From positions 1-36,533 of the forward strand of contig CACZJD010000017.1 in the NCBI GenBank assembly GCA_902781325.1: 36,533 nt of DNA, read 5' to 3'. The position numbers and the translations under genes are program-made. Within the stretch, counting starts at the first letter, position 1. Every line of letters begins with the position of its first letter. The notes beneath the pieces were generated by a model. That model made no database searches. It saw only the letters and a program-made list of their open reading frames with translations, and was not told the DNA's origin. Shown in pieces: positions 25,027-33,125 of the stretch. Source of the stretch: an uncultured Lachnospiraceae bacterium (GTDB lineage: Bacteria; Bacillota; Clostridia; Lachnospirales; Lachnospiraceae).

Positions 25027-26256
25027 TTATTTAGCCGCTTCCGTCTCCTCTGCCGCTGTCGCGCCGGTAGAGCCCTCTTCTGAAGCAGGCGAGGTTACGG
25101 TCGTCTTGCTCTTGAGGAAATCCATGACTTTCCTGCGGTCAAGTATCTCTCTGTAGGACTCCCTGTCTTCAATCGGAACGTCTTCCACAGAAGTATAGCC
25201 GCTATTGCTGATGGCCACTTCCAGTTCCGCCTGGAAATCTTCATCGCTCATACTGAGCCCTTCCTTGTCACCGATCGCCTTGAGAATGATATTCTTTTTG
25301 ATACTCTCGGCAGCCATATCCTTAATATCCTGCTCGTAACTCTCCTCCGTGGATCCGTAGGCGAGCTGCATAAGTGTCTTGAGATCAACGCCGTACTGCT
25401 GTGCATAAGAAGTAAGCTCCGTCGCGATGGATTCGTTCATTCTCTCCATCATGGCTTCCGGAATATCCTTCTTGAAAGTGCTCTTCTCATACAGGGAATT
25501 CCTGATCGTCTCCTCAAGTCTCTGGGTGTACTGGCTCTCGTTGCTCTCCACCAGGTAGTTTCTCACGAAAGTGCGAAGTCCGTCCACCGTGTTCACGGGA
25601 TTTCCGAAATCATCGGTAATTCCCAGATCTGTCACAAACTGGTCTGTCAGCTTGGGTACCACGTACTGCTGGATTGAATTGACCGTGACATCAAACTCGG
25701 CTTCAACGCCGGCCTTTGTGGAGTCCGCGTAGTCTTCCGGGAATGTCAGTTCCAAAGTGACCGTCTCGCCGACCGTCTGGCCGATCAGTCCGTCCTCAAA
25801 GCCCTCAATAAAGGAACCGGAACCGATCTCAAGGTTGTATTCTTCAGCGGATCCGCCGTCAAATTCTTCTCCGTCAATCCTTCCGACATAATCGATATTG
25901 ACGACATCACCCTCCTGGACCTTGTTCCTCTTTGTCACTTCCTCCAGTTCTCTTCTTGCCTGTCTCTGCTGATCGATCATCGCTTCGACTTCTTCTTCCG
26001 TGACTTCCGCGACAGGTTCCACTTCAACGGTCATAGATGCGTAATCGGCGGGGAGATCCACGTAATCCGCTGCTGTGATCCCGGAGAGATAGGCGGTGGG
26101 CTCATTCATCCACTCCTGAGGTGCCGCCACTTCCTCCGCAGCTTCCTGTGTCGTCGCCGCCGCGGCAGATTCTGTCTTTGCGCCGGAATTCGCGCATCCT
26201 GTCATCGCCAGCACAAGCATCGCTGTCATGACTGCTGCCACTGTTCTTTTCTTCAT
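25027..26256 (-). CDS. Lipoprotein trigger-factor-like peptidyl-prolyl isomerase
   Basis: A 409-residue protein with a lipoprotein signal (MKKRTVAAVM, lipobox LAMTGC, Cys21) and an Ala/Glu-rich linker. An FKBP-type domain covers about 110-195 (GDVVNIDYVGRIDGEEFDGG, IEGFEDGLIGQTVGE). A C-terminal helical part resembles trigger factor (about 205-385). It lacks the ribosome-binding N-terminal domain of cytoplasmic trigger factor. The likely role is folding of exported proteins at the outer face of the membrane, comparable to PrsA. This is inferred from domain make-up. The ribosome site AAAGGA precedes the ATG. First gene of the run leading to asnS and guaA. Confidence 0.88.
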   Translation of the reverse strand: MKKRTVAAVMTAMLVLAMTGCANSGAKTESAAAATTQEAAEEVAAPQEWMNEPTAYLSGITAADYVDLPADYASMTVEVEPVAEVTEEEVEAMIDQQRQARRELEEVTKRNKVQEGDVVNIDYVGRIDGEEFDGGSAEEYNLEIGSGSFIEGFEDGLIGQTVGETVTLELTFPEDYADSTKAGVEAEFDVTVNSIQQYVVPKLTDQFVTDLGITDDFGNPVNTVDGLRTFVRNYLVESNESQYTQRLEETIRNSLYEKSTFKKDIPEAMMERMNESIATELTSYAQQYGVDLKTLMQLAYGSTEESYEQDIKDMAAESIKKNIILKAIGDKEGLSMSDEDFQAELEVAISNSGYTSVEDVPIEDRESYREILDRRKVMDFLKSKTTVTSPASEEGSTGATAAEETEAAK

Positions 26257-26316
26257 ACGTTCCTTTCTGCCTTTCTATAGTTTTCTGATAAATGTTTCCT
26301 TAATTCGAGAATAACT

Positions 26317-26322
26317 AGTATA
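26317..26322 (-). promoter_or_regulatory. -10 element of the trigger-factor lipoprotein gene
   Basis: TATACT on the minus strand, about 60 nt before the start. The -35 is poor at every normal spacing. An overlapping TAAACT with TTTTAA 17 nt upstream is an alternative. Confidence 0.35.
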
Positions 26323-26426
26323 GTTTAGCATATGAGGCCGATTCTTAAAAGCATTTTGTATTACGCAAATATGAACTTGCTATAAATTTTTGCTACAAAT
26401 GCGCTCTTTATCTTTAAATTCGATTG

Positions 26427-26455
26427 TTGCCTTGCCTATCATTCAATGTTAAAAT
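26427..26455 (+). promoter_or_regulatory. Promoter of the small membrane-protein gene
   Basis: TTGCCT (26427-26432) and TAAAAT (26450-26455) are 17 nt apart, 32 nt before the TTG start. Confidence 0.6.
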
Positions 26456-26487
26456 GCATAGTAGCGTATTTTTAGGAGGGTACTGAT

Positions 26488-26967
26488 TTGAAGACAGGTA
26501 CAATCGTTTTACTGGTAATCATGGTCATCCTGATCGGAGTTCTTGTGGCGCTCTATTTCATAGGCAAGCGTCTCGAGAAACAGCAGGCCGAGCAGAATGA
26601 GCGCATACAGGCCAACAAGCAGCCTGTAGTCATTATGGCCGTGGATAAGAAGAGACTCAAACTCAAGGAGTCGGGACTTCCCGAGGAAGTCATCTCACAA
26701 ACACCGTGGTATGCCCGCCGATCCAAGGTGCCGATCGTTAAGGCCAAGGTTGGATCCCGGTTCATGAATCTTATCGCAGATGAGAAGGTATTCGACCTGA
26801 TCCCTATCAACAAGCAGGTCAAGGCAATGGTCAGCGGTATCTACATCGTCGAAGTCAAGGGCATGCGCGGACAGAAACTCGTTTCCGACAACCCCGTCAA
26901 GAAGAGCTGGTTCCGCAAGCAGATGGACAAGCTTCAGGAGAAGGCAGGAGCCAAGCCCCTCAAGTGA
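26488..26967 (+). CDS. Conserved-looking single-pass membrane protein of unknown function
   Basis: A 159-residue protein with one N-terminal transmembrane helix (about 6-26), a short basic and polar coiled segment (KRLEKQQAEQNERIQANKQ), and a compact basic soluble domain (about 45-140), then a lysine-rich tail. Positive charges after the helix suggest an N-out, C-in arrangement with the domain in the cytoplasm. The start is TTG at 26488, with AGGAGG 8 nt before it. I do not recognise the family. Monocistronic, with its own promoter and terminator. The basic, slightly Sec-like layout hints at interaction with nucleic acid or acidic lipids, but that is a guess. Confidence 0.8.
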   Translation: MKTGTIVLLVIMVILIGVLVALYFIGKRLEKQQAEQNERIQANKQPVVIMAVDKKRLKLKESGLPEEVISQTPWYARRSKVPIVKAKVGSRFMNLIADEKVFDLIPINKQVKAMVSGIYIVEVKGMRGQKLVSDNPVKKSWFRKQMDKLQEKAGAKPLK

Positions 26968-27008
26968 TCCGGAGCAGGATCCGGCATTTATTACCGTCAC
27001 AACAATTA

Positions 27009-27043
27009 AAAAGGCGTGCCGCGCAGTGCGGCACGCCTTTTTT
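27009..27043. terminator. Bidirectional terminator between convergent genes
   Basis: AAAAGGCGTGCCGC (27009-27022) pairs exactly with 27028-27041 across a 5-nt loop. Six T residues (27038-27043) and five A residues (27008-27012) let it work in both directions, ending both the small membrane-protein gene and the plsC-to-DUF1934 operon. Confidence 0.9.
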
Positions 27044-27053
27044 ACTGTGCTCT

Positions 27054-27479
27054 TTATTTTGCCGGCTCGGCTTTGACTGTCACTGCGCACTCCATGGGGT
27101 CTCCCCCCTGAAGATGCAGGTCGTATGAAACTCTGCCGTGGAAATTACTGCCGACCTCCCTCATGGCCAGGCGTTTTGTGAAAATCTTCATCGGGATCGA
27201 TCCGAATCCCGTCTCATACATACATTCCAGTTCTTTTTCGGGCTGAAAGCGCATTATGGTGCTGACGGCGCCTTTTCTCTCGATACTGCAGTGCGCCTCC
27301 GAAAAGATCAGTCTCGAATCAGTGACCGCTCCGCTCTGCGGATCTCTCTCACGGTACTCAAAGATATGCAGATTCCCTCTCTTCTCATACCAGGCGCGGA
27401 TCTGCGTCGAATTGCGGTCTCTGCGGCCGTCCGCGTCCTTCTGCTCTCCTGTAACTGTCAGCCAGACTTCTCTTCCCAA
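27054..27479 (-). CDS. DUF1934 (YwiB-like) beta-barrel protein
   Basis: A 141-residue protein of the DUF1934 family, related to Bacillus YwiB, with a lipocalin-like beta-barrel. It begins VWLTVTGEQ and has the family-like MYETGFGSIPMKIFTKRLAM stretch at about 87-106. The end GRVSYDLHLQGG is also typical. The function is unknown. The start is TTG at 27479, only 2 nt after the gntR stop, so it is probably translated by coupling. There is no later Met that keeps the first strand. Last gene of the plsC-pyrK-pyrD-ispE-gntR operon. Confidence 0.82.
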   Translation of the reverse strand: MGREVWLTVTGEQKDADGRRDRNSTQIRAWYEKRGNLHIFEYRERDPQSGAVTDSRLIFSEAHCSIERKGAVSTIMRFQPEKELECMYETGFGSIPMKIFTKRLAMREVGSNFHGRVSYDLHLQGGDPMECAVTVKAEPAK

Positions 27480-27481
27480 CT

Positions 27482-28186
27482 CTACCGGCCCCCGTTTTCC
27501 GAAAGAAGCTGTTCTCTGATCGCTCTGTACTGGTGATCGATATGAACCTGCGCCGCCTTCTGTGCTTTTTCCCTCTGGCCGCTCACGATCGCTTCCAGGA
27601 TCTCTTTGTGCTCTGCGATCAGATGCTCATATCTGAGATCATCCTGAATAAACTCATAGCGGTACCTGTAAATATTATCGGCAAGTCCGTCCAGAATTCC
27701 CTTCAGTTTCTCGTTCCCGGCAGCTTTCAGGATCAGATCATGGAAACGGACGTCCGCCTCCGCGATCATAACGCTGTCCCCGCTCTGCGTGCTCCGGTTA
27801 AAGGACGTGCAGGCTTCCCGCAGCTGCTCCTTTTCTTCCTCTGTAATCCTCTCGCTCGCAAGTCCTGCGCTGAGCTGCTCCAGGGCGCTTCTGATCTCCA
27901 TGACTTCCTGCAGATCCTCTACAGTCATCCTGGAAACTCTCGCGCCGCTCCCCGCGACGATCGTCACAAGCCCGTCCTCTTCCAGCAGCCTGATCGCTTC
28001 TCTGATCGGGGTCCGGCTGGTTCCGAGAAGTTTACCGAGTTTTACTTCTGTGAGCCTGTCGCCGGGTTTGAGCTTTCCGGTCAGGATAGCCTTGCGAAGA
28101 GACATGAACACCGCATCGCGAAGAGGCATTGACTGCTGTTCTTCGGTCATCGCCATACCAGCACTCGTAAGATTATCTTTTCCCAT
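27482..28186 (-). CDS. GntR-family regulator, FadR subfamily (FCD domain)
   Basis: A 234-residue DNA-binding regulator. The winged helix (about 25-90) shows LRDAVFMSLRKAILTGKLKPGDRLTE and the recognition helix LGTSRTPIREAIRLLEEDGLV. The FCD ligand domain (about 95-225) has the metal-site pattern of Asp and His in ADVRFHDLI, AEHKEIL and VHIDHQY. FCD proteins usually sense carboxylates. The start is the ATG at 28186, since GGAGG lies 5 nt before it; an ATG at 28198 precedes that ribosome site. It lies inside a biosynthetic operon after ispE. Its target is not evident from sequence. Confidence 0.92.
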   Translation of the reverse strand: MGKDNLTSAGMAMTEEQQSMPLRDAVFMSLRKAILTGKLKPGDRLTEVKLGKLLGTSRTPIREAIRLLEEDGLVTIVAGSGARVSRMTVEDLQEVMEIRSALEQLSAGLASERITEEEKEQLREACTSFNRSTQSGDSVMIAEADVRFHDLILKAAGNEKLKGILDGLADNIYRYRYEFIQDDLRYEHLIAEHKEILEAIVSGQREKAQKAAQVHIDHQYRAIREQLLSENGGR

Positions 28187-28198
28187 TGAATCCTCCAT

Positions 28199-29086
28199 TT
28201 AAATCCGGTAAATAAATTTACTTGCAATGACCTTGCAGTTTTTCTCTTTGTTCACCGCTTCAAATGCATCGGCGGCACACTGTGCCTCTTCCCTGTTCGC
28301 AAAAATAGCAAAAACTGTGGGCCCGCTGCCGGTCATTCTGGATACCAGCGCTCCCTTGCTCTCAAAGAATTTCTCGATCTCTCCGATCTCGGGATACATC
28401 GGTCCTGTCACTTCTTCCAAAACGTTGCCGCACTGCCGCGCCATCCCCTCGAGATTGCCTCTCGAGATTGCTTCCAATTGCGCCTCGATATCGGGATGTG
28501 TCACCGACTCGAGACTGTCGTACTTTTTATAGATCTCTGCCGTGGAGACATCCACCGGCGGTTTGCAGACCACCAGTCCGCACTGCGGCGCGTCCGGGAG
28601 CACAGCGAGGACTTCGCCGATCCCCTCCGAAAGCTGCGTCCCTCCGGTCACACAGTAAGGAATGTCCGCTCCAAGGCTCACTCCGATCTTCTGCAGTTCT
28701 TCATCGCTTACTTCCGGCACGAACAGATCCCTCACCGCGCGAAGAGCGGCAGCCGCGTCTGTGCTTCCGCCGGCCATCCCGGCAGCCACCGGAATATTCT
28801 TCTTCAAAGTGATCTTAAGATCTCTCCGGATTCCATATTTTGCCTCCATGCGGCGCACGGCACGCACGATCAGATTGTCCTCTCCTCCCGGGATCTCACC
28901 GCTGTCTGTTACAAGGGTGATCTCCATGGAGGGGCACTCTCTGTCCTGCGTCTCAAAAACCAGTTCATCGTACAGGTCGATCGTCTGCATGACCATCTTC
29001 ACAATGTGATAGCCGTTGTCCAGGCGCCCCAGTACATCGAGGCTCAGGTTGATCTTGGCGTATGCTGTTTCTTTCGTTTTTCTCAT
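28199..29086 (-). CDS. ispE: 4-Diphosphocytidyl-2-C-methyl-D-erythritol kinase
   Basis: GHMP kinase that phosphorylates CDP-methylerythritol in the MEP isoprenoid pathway. The 295 residues show the substrate motif AYAKINLSLDVLGR (about 8-21), the ATP loop PVAAGMAGGSTDAAAAL (about 94-110), and the C-terminal MTGSGPTVFAIF motif. The ATG overlaps the pyrD stop by 4 nt, and the gene abuts gntR. Other MEP genes are not in the window. The frame is intact with all motifs in order. Confidence 0.96.
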   Translation of the reverse strand: MRKTKETAYAKINLSLDVLGRLDNGYHIVKMVMQTIDLYDELVFETQDRECPSMEITLVTDSGEIPGGEDNLIVRAVRRMEAKYGIRRDLKITLKKNIPVAAGMAGGSTDAAAALRAVRDLFVPEVSDEELQKIGVSLGADIPYCVTGGTQLSEGIGEVLAVLPDAPQCGLVVCKPPVDVSTAEIYKKYDSLESVTHPDIEAQLEAISRGNLEGMARQCGNVLEEVTGPMYPEIGEIEKFFESKGALVSRMTGSGPTVFAIFANREEAQCAADAFEAVNKEKNCKVIASKFIYRI

Positions 29087-30012
29087 CGGACAGCCCCCGT
29101 CAGTTCTCTGACTGTTTGAATGTTATGCCGAAGCAGGTACTGCTCCATGCCGTCCACTACTTTCTGCGTCAGGTATGGATCATGAAAATTCATGGCTCCC
29201 ACCGCGACGGCGGAAGCGCCGGCGAGCATGAACTCCACCGCGTCCTCCGCGGAGGCTATGCCGCCCATCCCTATGATCGGGATCTTCACGGCCTGTGCCG
29301 CCTGCCAGACCATTCTGACCGCCACCGGCTTGATCGCGGGCCCGGACAGCCCTCCGGTCTTGTTAGCCAATACAAAACTTCGTTTCTCTATGTCGATCTT
29401 CATGCCTGTGATCGTGTTGATCAGCGAAACGGCGTCTGCTCCGCCCGCTTCCGCCGCGCGGGCCATCTCGGCGATGTCCGTCACATTGGGCGTCAGCTTC
29501 ATGATCACAGGCTGTCTGGCGATCTTTTTGATCTTCGCCGTTATATCCGTAAGGCATTTCGGGTCCTGCCCGAACTGGATCGCGCCCTGTTTGACATTGG
29601 GACAGGAAACGTTGATCTCCAGCATGTCCGCCGCCTCATCCGCAAGGCGCTCCACCACCTCCAGATACTCCTCTTCCGTGTGTCCGCACACGTTTACGAT
29701 GACTTTTGTATCGAATTGTTTCAAAAAGGCGAGATCCCTCTCGATAAAGACATCGATCCCGGGGTTCTGAAGACCGATGGCGTTGAGCATGCCCCCGTAT
29801 ACTTCCGCCACGCGGGGCGTCGGGTTTCCCTCCCAGGGCTTATTCGCCACGCCTTTCGTAACAACCGCGCCAAGATGGTTCAGGTCCACAAATTCCGAGT
29901 ATTCCATACCGGACCCGAAGGTCCCCGAGGCCGTCATCACCGGATTCTTCAGTTCCACGCCGGCGATGTTCACTGACATATCAGGCTTCACTCTGCAAGT
30001 CGCTTCCCTCAT
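29083..30012 (-). CDS. pyrD: Dihydroorotate dehydrogenase, catalytic subunit (class 1B)
   Basis: FMN enzyme oxidising dihydroorotate to orotate in pyrimidine synthesis. Class 1B is shown by its partnership with PyrK and by the catalytic Cys in NVSCPNVK rather than Ser. The 309 residues include NPVMTASGTFGSG, NAIGLQNPG, PVIMKLTPNVTD and the FMN phosphate site PIIGMGGI. The first ATG, with GGAGGTGGAG upstream, is preferred over the internal ATG at codon 12. It overlaps the pyrK stop by one nucleotide (TGATG) and ispE by four, so the three genes are tightly coupled. Confidence 0.96.
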   Translation of the reverse strand: MREATCRVKPDMSVNIAGVELKNPVMTASGTFGSGMEYSEFVDLNHLGAVVTKGVANKPWEGNPTPRVAEVYGGMLNAIGLQNPGIDVFIERDLAFLKQFDTKVIVNVCGHTEEEYLEVVERLADEAADMLEINVSCPNVKQGAIQFGQDPKCLTDITAKIKKIARQPVIMKLTPNVTDIAEMARAAEAGGADAVSLINTITGMKIDIEKRSFVLANKTGGLSGPAIKPVAVRMVWQAAQAVKIPIIGMGGIASAEDAVEFMLAGASAVAVGAMNFHDPYLTQKVVDGMEQYLLRHNIQTVRELTGAVR

Positions 30013-30803
30013 CAGATCTCCACCTCCTCTGCGTCAAACACCGGGCCTTCCGTACAGATCCTCGCGTTCCTTACACGGGAATGGCCGTCTTCCTTCACCG
30101 TCTTCGTCACGCATCCGAGGCACGCGCCGACGCCGCAGGCCATTCTCTCCTCCAGGGAGATATAGGCGGGAATCCCCTGCTCCCGCGCGAATTTCTTCAC
30201 CGCGCGCAGCATGGGCATCGGTCCGCAGGCGCAGACCGCGTCCGCCGTCACGCCGTTTTCCCTTACCGCGTCCAGGACATTTCCCTTCGTCCCGATACTT
30301 CCGTCCTCCGTGGCGATCAAAAGATTGCCGTACTTCTTCAGTTCCTCTGTAAGAAACAGATTGCTGTCTCTGTATCCCATGACTGCCGTCACTTCGCTTC
30401 CGGGAATACCGTTAAGAGCCGCTGCCAATTCCACCATGGGCGGGATCCCTATGCCTCCGCCGAGGAGCAGTACTCTCTTCCCGGCAAGTTTTTCCAGGTC
30501 ATACCCGTTGCCGAGGATCCCCAGCATATCCACCTTATCGCCGGTTTTCTGTGCAGCCAGCGACGCGGTTCCCGCCCCTGCCGCGCGGAATACAAACTGC
30601 ATCTCGCCTGACTCAGGATCCCATCTGCAGATACTGATCGGTCTTGGCAGAAGCTTTGATGGATCGTTTGTATAGAGCCCCGCGAACTGGCCGGGCCTTA
30701 CCTCCTTTGGCATATCCCCCTCCGGATACCGGAGTTTCATGCTGAAGACGCCCTCTGCCAGGCTCCTTATATCCGTCACAGTCATCGTTATCTTTTTCTT
30801 CAT
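30012..30803 (-). CDS. pyrK: Dihydroorotate dehydrogenase electron-transfer subunit
   Basis: Passes electrons from PyrD to NAD+ through FAD and a 2Fe-2S cluster. The 263 residues comprise an FAD-binding barrel (LLPRPISICRWD), an NAD-binding domain (VLLLGGGIGIPPMVELA), and a C-terminal cluster motif with four Cys (ACGVGACLGC, then C in RICTEGP). GGAG lies about 10 nt before the ATG. The 75-nt gap after plsC holds a GC-rich palindrome (30857-30868) but no clear promoter. Confidence 0.95.
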   Translation of the reverse strand: MKKKITMTVTDIRSLAEGVFSMKLRYPEGDMPKEVRPGQFAGLYTNDPSKLLPRPISICRWDPESGEMQFVFRAAGAGTASLAAQKTGDKVDMLGILGNGYDLEKLAGKRVLLLGGGIGIPPMVELAAALNGIPGSEVTAVMGYRDSNLFLTEELKKYGNLLIATEDGSIGTKGNVLDAVRENGVTADAVCACGPMPMLRAVKKFAREQGIPAYISLEERMACGVGACLGCVTKTVKEDGHSRVRNARICTEGPVFDAEEVEI

Positions 30804-30878
30804 AAGCAGTTATCTCCAAGCGGGTGTTCAGGTGACTTACTGTTAACCCGGCCCGAGCCGCGCGCGGCGTATCGCGGG

Positions 30879-31625
30879 TCACTTGCGTTCGATCAGAACC
30901 TTGTCTCTGGCGTAGGTCTCCTCAATGATGGCCTTCACCCTGTCCGGAAGTTCCTTCTGAGCGTTTCTGTCCATATCAGCCGTCTCGATCGGATCGCCGA
31001 ATTCGATCACGACCGTCGCCCGTTTGGGGCGGGGAAAATGGTCCTCAAACACATCTCCCATTCCTACGATCGTCACCGGGATCACCGGGACCTTGGCCTT
31101 CGTCGCTATTTTGAAACTGCCGGCGTGGAAGGGAAGAAAAGTTCCCTCCACCTTACAGCGCGTCCCCTCAGGGAAAATAAACATCGAAATGCCGTCCTTG
31201 ACATAGTCGATCGCTGTCAGGATCGTCTTGAGTCCCTGTCTGGGATCTTCGCGGTCCAGGAACAGGCAGTGGATCTCCTCCATGATCAGAGCGATCGGCG
31301 AATTCCTGAGTTCTTTTTTTGCAACAAATCCGACTGGATATAAGATGAGGGATCCCGCAAGAATGATGTCAAAAATACTCCTGTGATTGCCCACAAAAAG
31401 CACTGCCCTGTCCGTCGGAACCTTCTTAAGCCCGAGGATAATGGCCTTTCCGCCTGCCAGAAGCCAGATTCCCTGCATCGCGAACCTCGCGAAACTGTGC
31501 CTGAACTCCGTACATGAGCCCGGTTTAGCCTTCTCGATCAACGAAGTGATCAGGTGCAGCGGCAGGTCGATCAGGATGATCAGAGCCGCAAATAAAAGCG
31601 CGGTCAGCGCGCGTATAACCCACAT
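30879..31625 (-). CDS. plsC: 1-Acyl-sn-glycerol-3-phosphate acyltransferase
   Basis: Membrane enzyme that makes phosphatidic acid from lysophosphatidate. The 248 residues begin with a hydrophobic anchor (about 3-30), then the HX4D catalytic motif NHRSIFD (H81, D86), the FPEGTR substrate motif (151-156), and VPVIPVTIVGMGD. GAAAGGA precedes the ATG. First gene of plsC-pyrK-pyrD-ispE-gntR-DUF1934, divergent from pyrC. Whether it is a typical PlsC or a related acyltransferase cannot be told from sequence. Confidence 0.9.
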   Translation of the reverse strand: MWVIRALTALLFAALIILIDLPLHLITSLIEKAKPGSCTEFRHSFARFAMQGIWLLAGGKAIILGLKKVPTDRAVLFVGNHRSIFDIILAGSLILYPVGFVAKKELRNSPIALIMEEIHCLFLDREDPRQGLKTILTAIDYVKDGISMFIFPEGTRCKVEGTFLPFHAGSFKIATKAKVPVIPVTIVGMGDVFEDHFPRPKRATVVIEFGDPIETADMDRNAQKELPDRVKAIIEETYARDKVLIERK

Positions 31626-31666
31626 ATCACGATTTCCTTTCTTAAATTACATACTTTGACATATTA

Positions 31667-31695
31667 ATTATAGCAGAAAATATAGATTCTGCCAC
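31667..31695 (-). promoter_or_regulatory. Promoter of the plsC-pyr-ispE operon
   Basis: On the minus strand, GTGGCA (31695-31690) and a perfect TATAAT (31672-31667) are 17 nt apart, about 40 nt before the plsC start. Confidence 0.65.
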
Positions 31696-31715
31696 CGTGC
31701 CGTCAGCCTCTTCCA

Positions 31716-31724
31716 TGTTATACT
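31716..31724 (+). promoter_or_regulatory. Extended -10 promoter of pyrC
   Basis: TGT-TATACT (31716-31724) is an extended -10 lying 39 nt before the start codon. The -35 is weak. It is back to back with the plsC promoter, whose -35 ends only 20 nt away. No PyrR-type attenuator was seen. Confidence 0.5.
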
Positions 31725-31763
31725 GTAATTGTCCCGACAACCCGTCACACAGGAGAGAACCGT

Positions 31764-33035
31764 ATGCTTTTAATTCAAAACAGTTACATGATCGATCCCG
31801 CCTCCGGCACAGAGGGCAGACGGGACATTCTGATCGACCACGGCCGCTTTGTCAAAATAGAGAAGCACCTGATGGCTCCCGCCGGCGCCTCTGTTCTGGA
31901 CGCATCCGGTATGATCGTCTGCCCGGGGCTCATCGATACGCACTCCCATTTCCGCGATCCCGGCTTCACTTATAAGGAGGACCTCTCCACCGGCGCGCAA
32001 TCCGCGGTGAAGGGCGGTTACACTTCCGTCGTTCTGATGGCCAACACGAAGCCCCCTGTGGACTCCGCCGAAATACTGAACGATATTCTGGAGAGAGGCC
32101 GCGCGCTTCCCCTCCGTCTCTACAGCTGCGCAAATGTGACCAGGGGCATGGCCGGCAAGGACCTGAATGACCTTCGTGCCCTCGCAGCCTGCGGAGCCGC
32201 CGGATTTACCGACGACGGCCTGCCCATCATGGACGCTTCTCTTCTCGCGGAAGCTCTGGTGATCGCTAAAGAGCTGGAACTCCCGGTCAGCCTGCACGAG
32301 GAAGACAAGAGTTATATCTCCGAAAACGGCATCAATGGCGGCGGCAAGGCAGCTCAGGCACTGGGCCTTACAGGCTCTCCCCGCGAAGCGGAATACACGC
32401 TGATCGCCAGAGACGTGGAGATCGCCTCTTCCCTTGACGCGCCCCTGTGCATCCAGCACATCAGCACTGCGGAAGGCGTCGAGTATGTGCGCCGCGCCCG
32501 CGCTCAGCACCCCTCCATTCACGCCGAAGCGACACCCCACCACTTCTCCCTCACGGAGGACGCGATTCTCACCCGGGGAACACTCGCCAAGGTCAACCCG
32601 CCTCTTCGCACTGAGCGCGATCGTCAGGCCATCATCCGGGGCCTTCAGGACGGCACCATTGATATTATCGCCACTGACCACGCCCCTCATTCCGCAGAAG
32701 AAAAAGCCCGCCCCTTCGTCGAGGCTCCAAGCGGCATGATCGGCCTCGAGACGGCCCTCTCCCTTGCGATCTGTCACCTGGTAAATCCGGGCCACCTCTC
32801 CATGATGCATATGCTCGCATGCCTCACCTGCAACCCGGCAGACTTCTATCACCTCGACGCAGGCCGCATCGAGCCCGGCGCGCCGGCCGACCTCACGATC
32901 TTCGATCCCGACGAGGAGTGGATCGTCCCTCCGGAGTTCGCCTCCAGATCAGCTAATTCCCCCTTCATCGGGAAAAAGCTTCCCGGCGTGGTCCACTACA
33001 CCATCGTAAACGGGGAGGTTGTGTACAGAGGGTGA
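31764..33035 (+). CDS. pyrC: Dihydroorotase (type I)
   Basis: Zinc enzyme that cyclises carbamoyl-aspartate to dihydroorotate in pyrimidine synthesis. The 423-residue amidohydrolase shows DTHSHFRDPG with metal ligands H60 and H62, GGYTSVVLMANTKP, GFTDDGLPI with the bridging Asp, LHEED, QHISTAEGVE, and the catalytic IATDHAPHS. CAGGAGAG precedes the ATG. It diverges from the operon that holds pyrK and pyrD, so both pyrimidine transcripts arise from one 138-nt region. It has its own terminator. Confidence 0.96.
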   Translation: MLLIQNSYMIDPASGTEGRRDILIDHGRFVKIEKHLMAPAGASVLDASGMIVCPGLIDTHSHFRDPGFTYKEDLSTGAQSAVKGGYTSVVLMANTKPPVDSAEILNDILERGRALPLRLYSCANVTRGMAGKDLNDLRALAACGAAGFTDDGLPIMDASLLAEALVIAKELELPVSLHEEDKSYISENGINGGGKAAQALGLTGSPREAEYTLIARDVEIASSLDAPLCIQHISTAEGVEYVRRARAQHPSIHAEATPHHFSLTEDAILTRGTLAKVNPPLRTERDRQAIIRGLQDGTIDIIATDHAPHSAEEKARPFVEAPSGMIGLETALSLAICHLVNPGHLSMMHMLACLTCNPADFYHLDAGRIEPGAPADLTIFDPDEEWIVPPEFASRSANSPFIGKKLPGVVHYTIVNGEVVYRG

Positions 33036-33079
33036 TTTTCTGTACCGAAACTGACAAATAATGCATGAAATCAAAAAAG

Positions 33080-33114
33080 CGGGCATTGCTGATTCATCAG
33101 CAACGCCCGTTTTT
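33080..33114. terminator. Terminator between pyrC and murF (convergent)
   Basis: CGGGC plus TTGCTGA (33080-33092) pairs with TCAGCAA plus GCCCG (33097-33109) with one internal mismatch and a 4-nt loop. Five T residues follow, and six A residues precede, so both strands can use it. Confidence 0.88.
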
Positions 33115-33125
33115 CCTACATACAA

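Noticed and set aside
30857-30868. Perfect GCCGCG/CGCGGC palindrome between plsC and pyrK
   Set aside because: Short, GC-only and without promoter or T-tract; too likely by chance to call an operator.
31770-32852. 360-codon open frame antisense to pyrC
   Set aside because: pyrC has all its catalytic motifs; the antisense product has no domain and no start signals.
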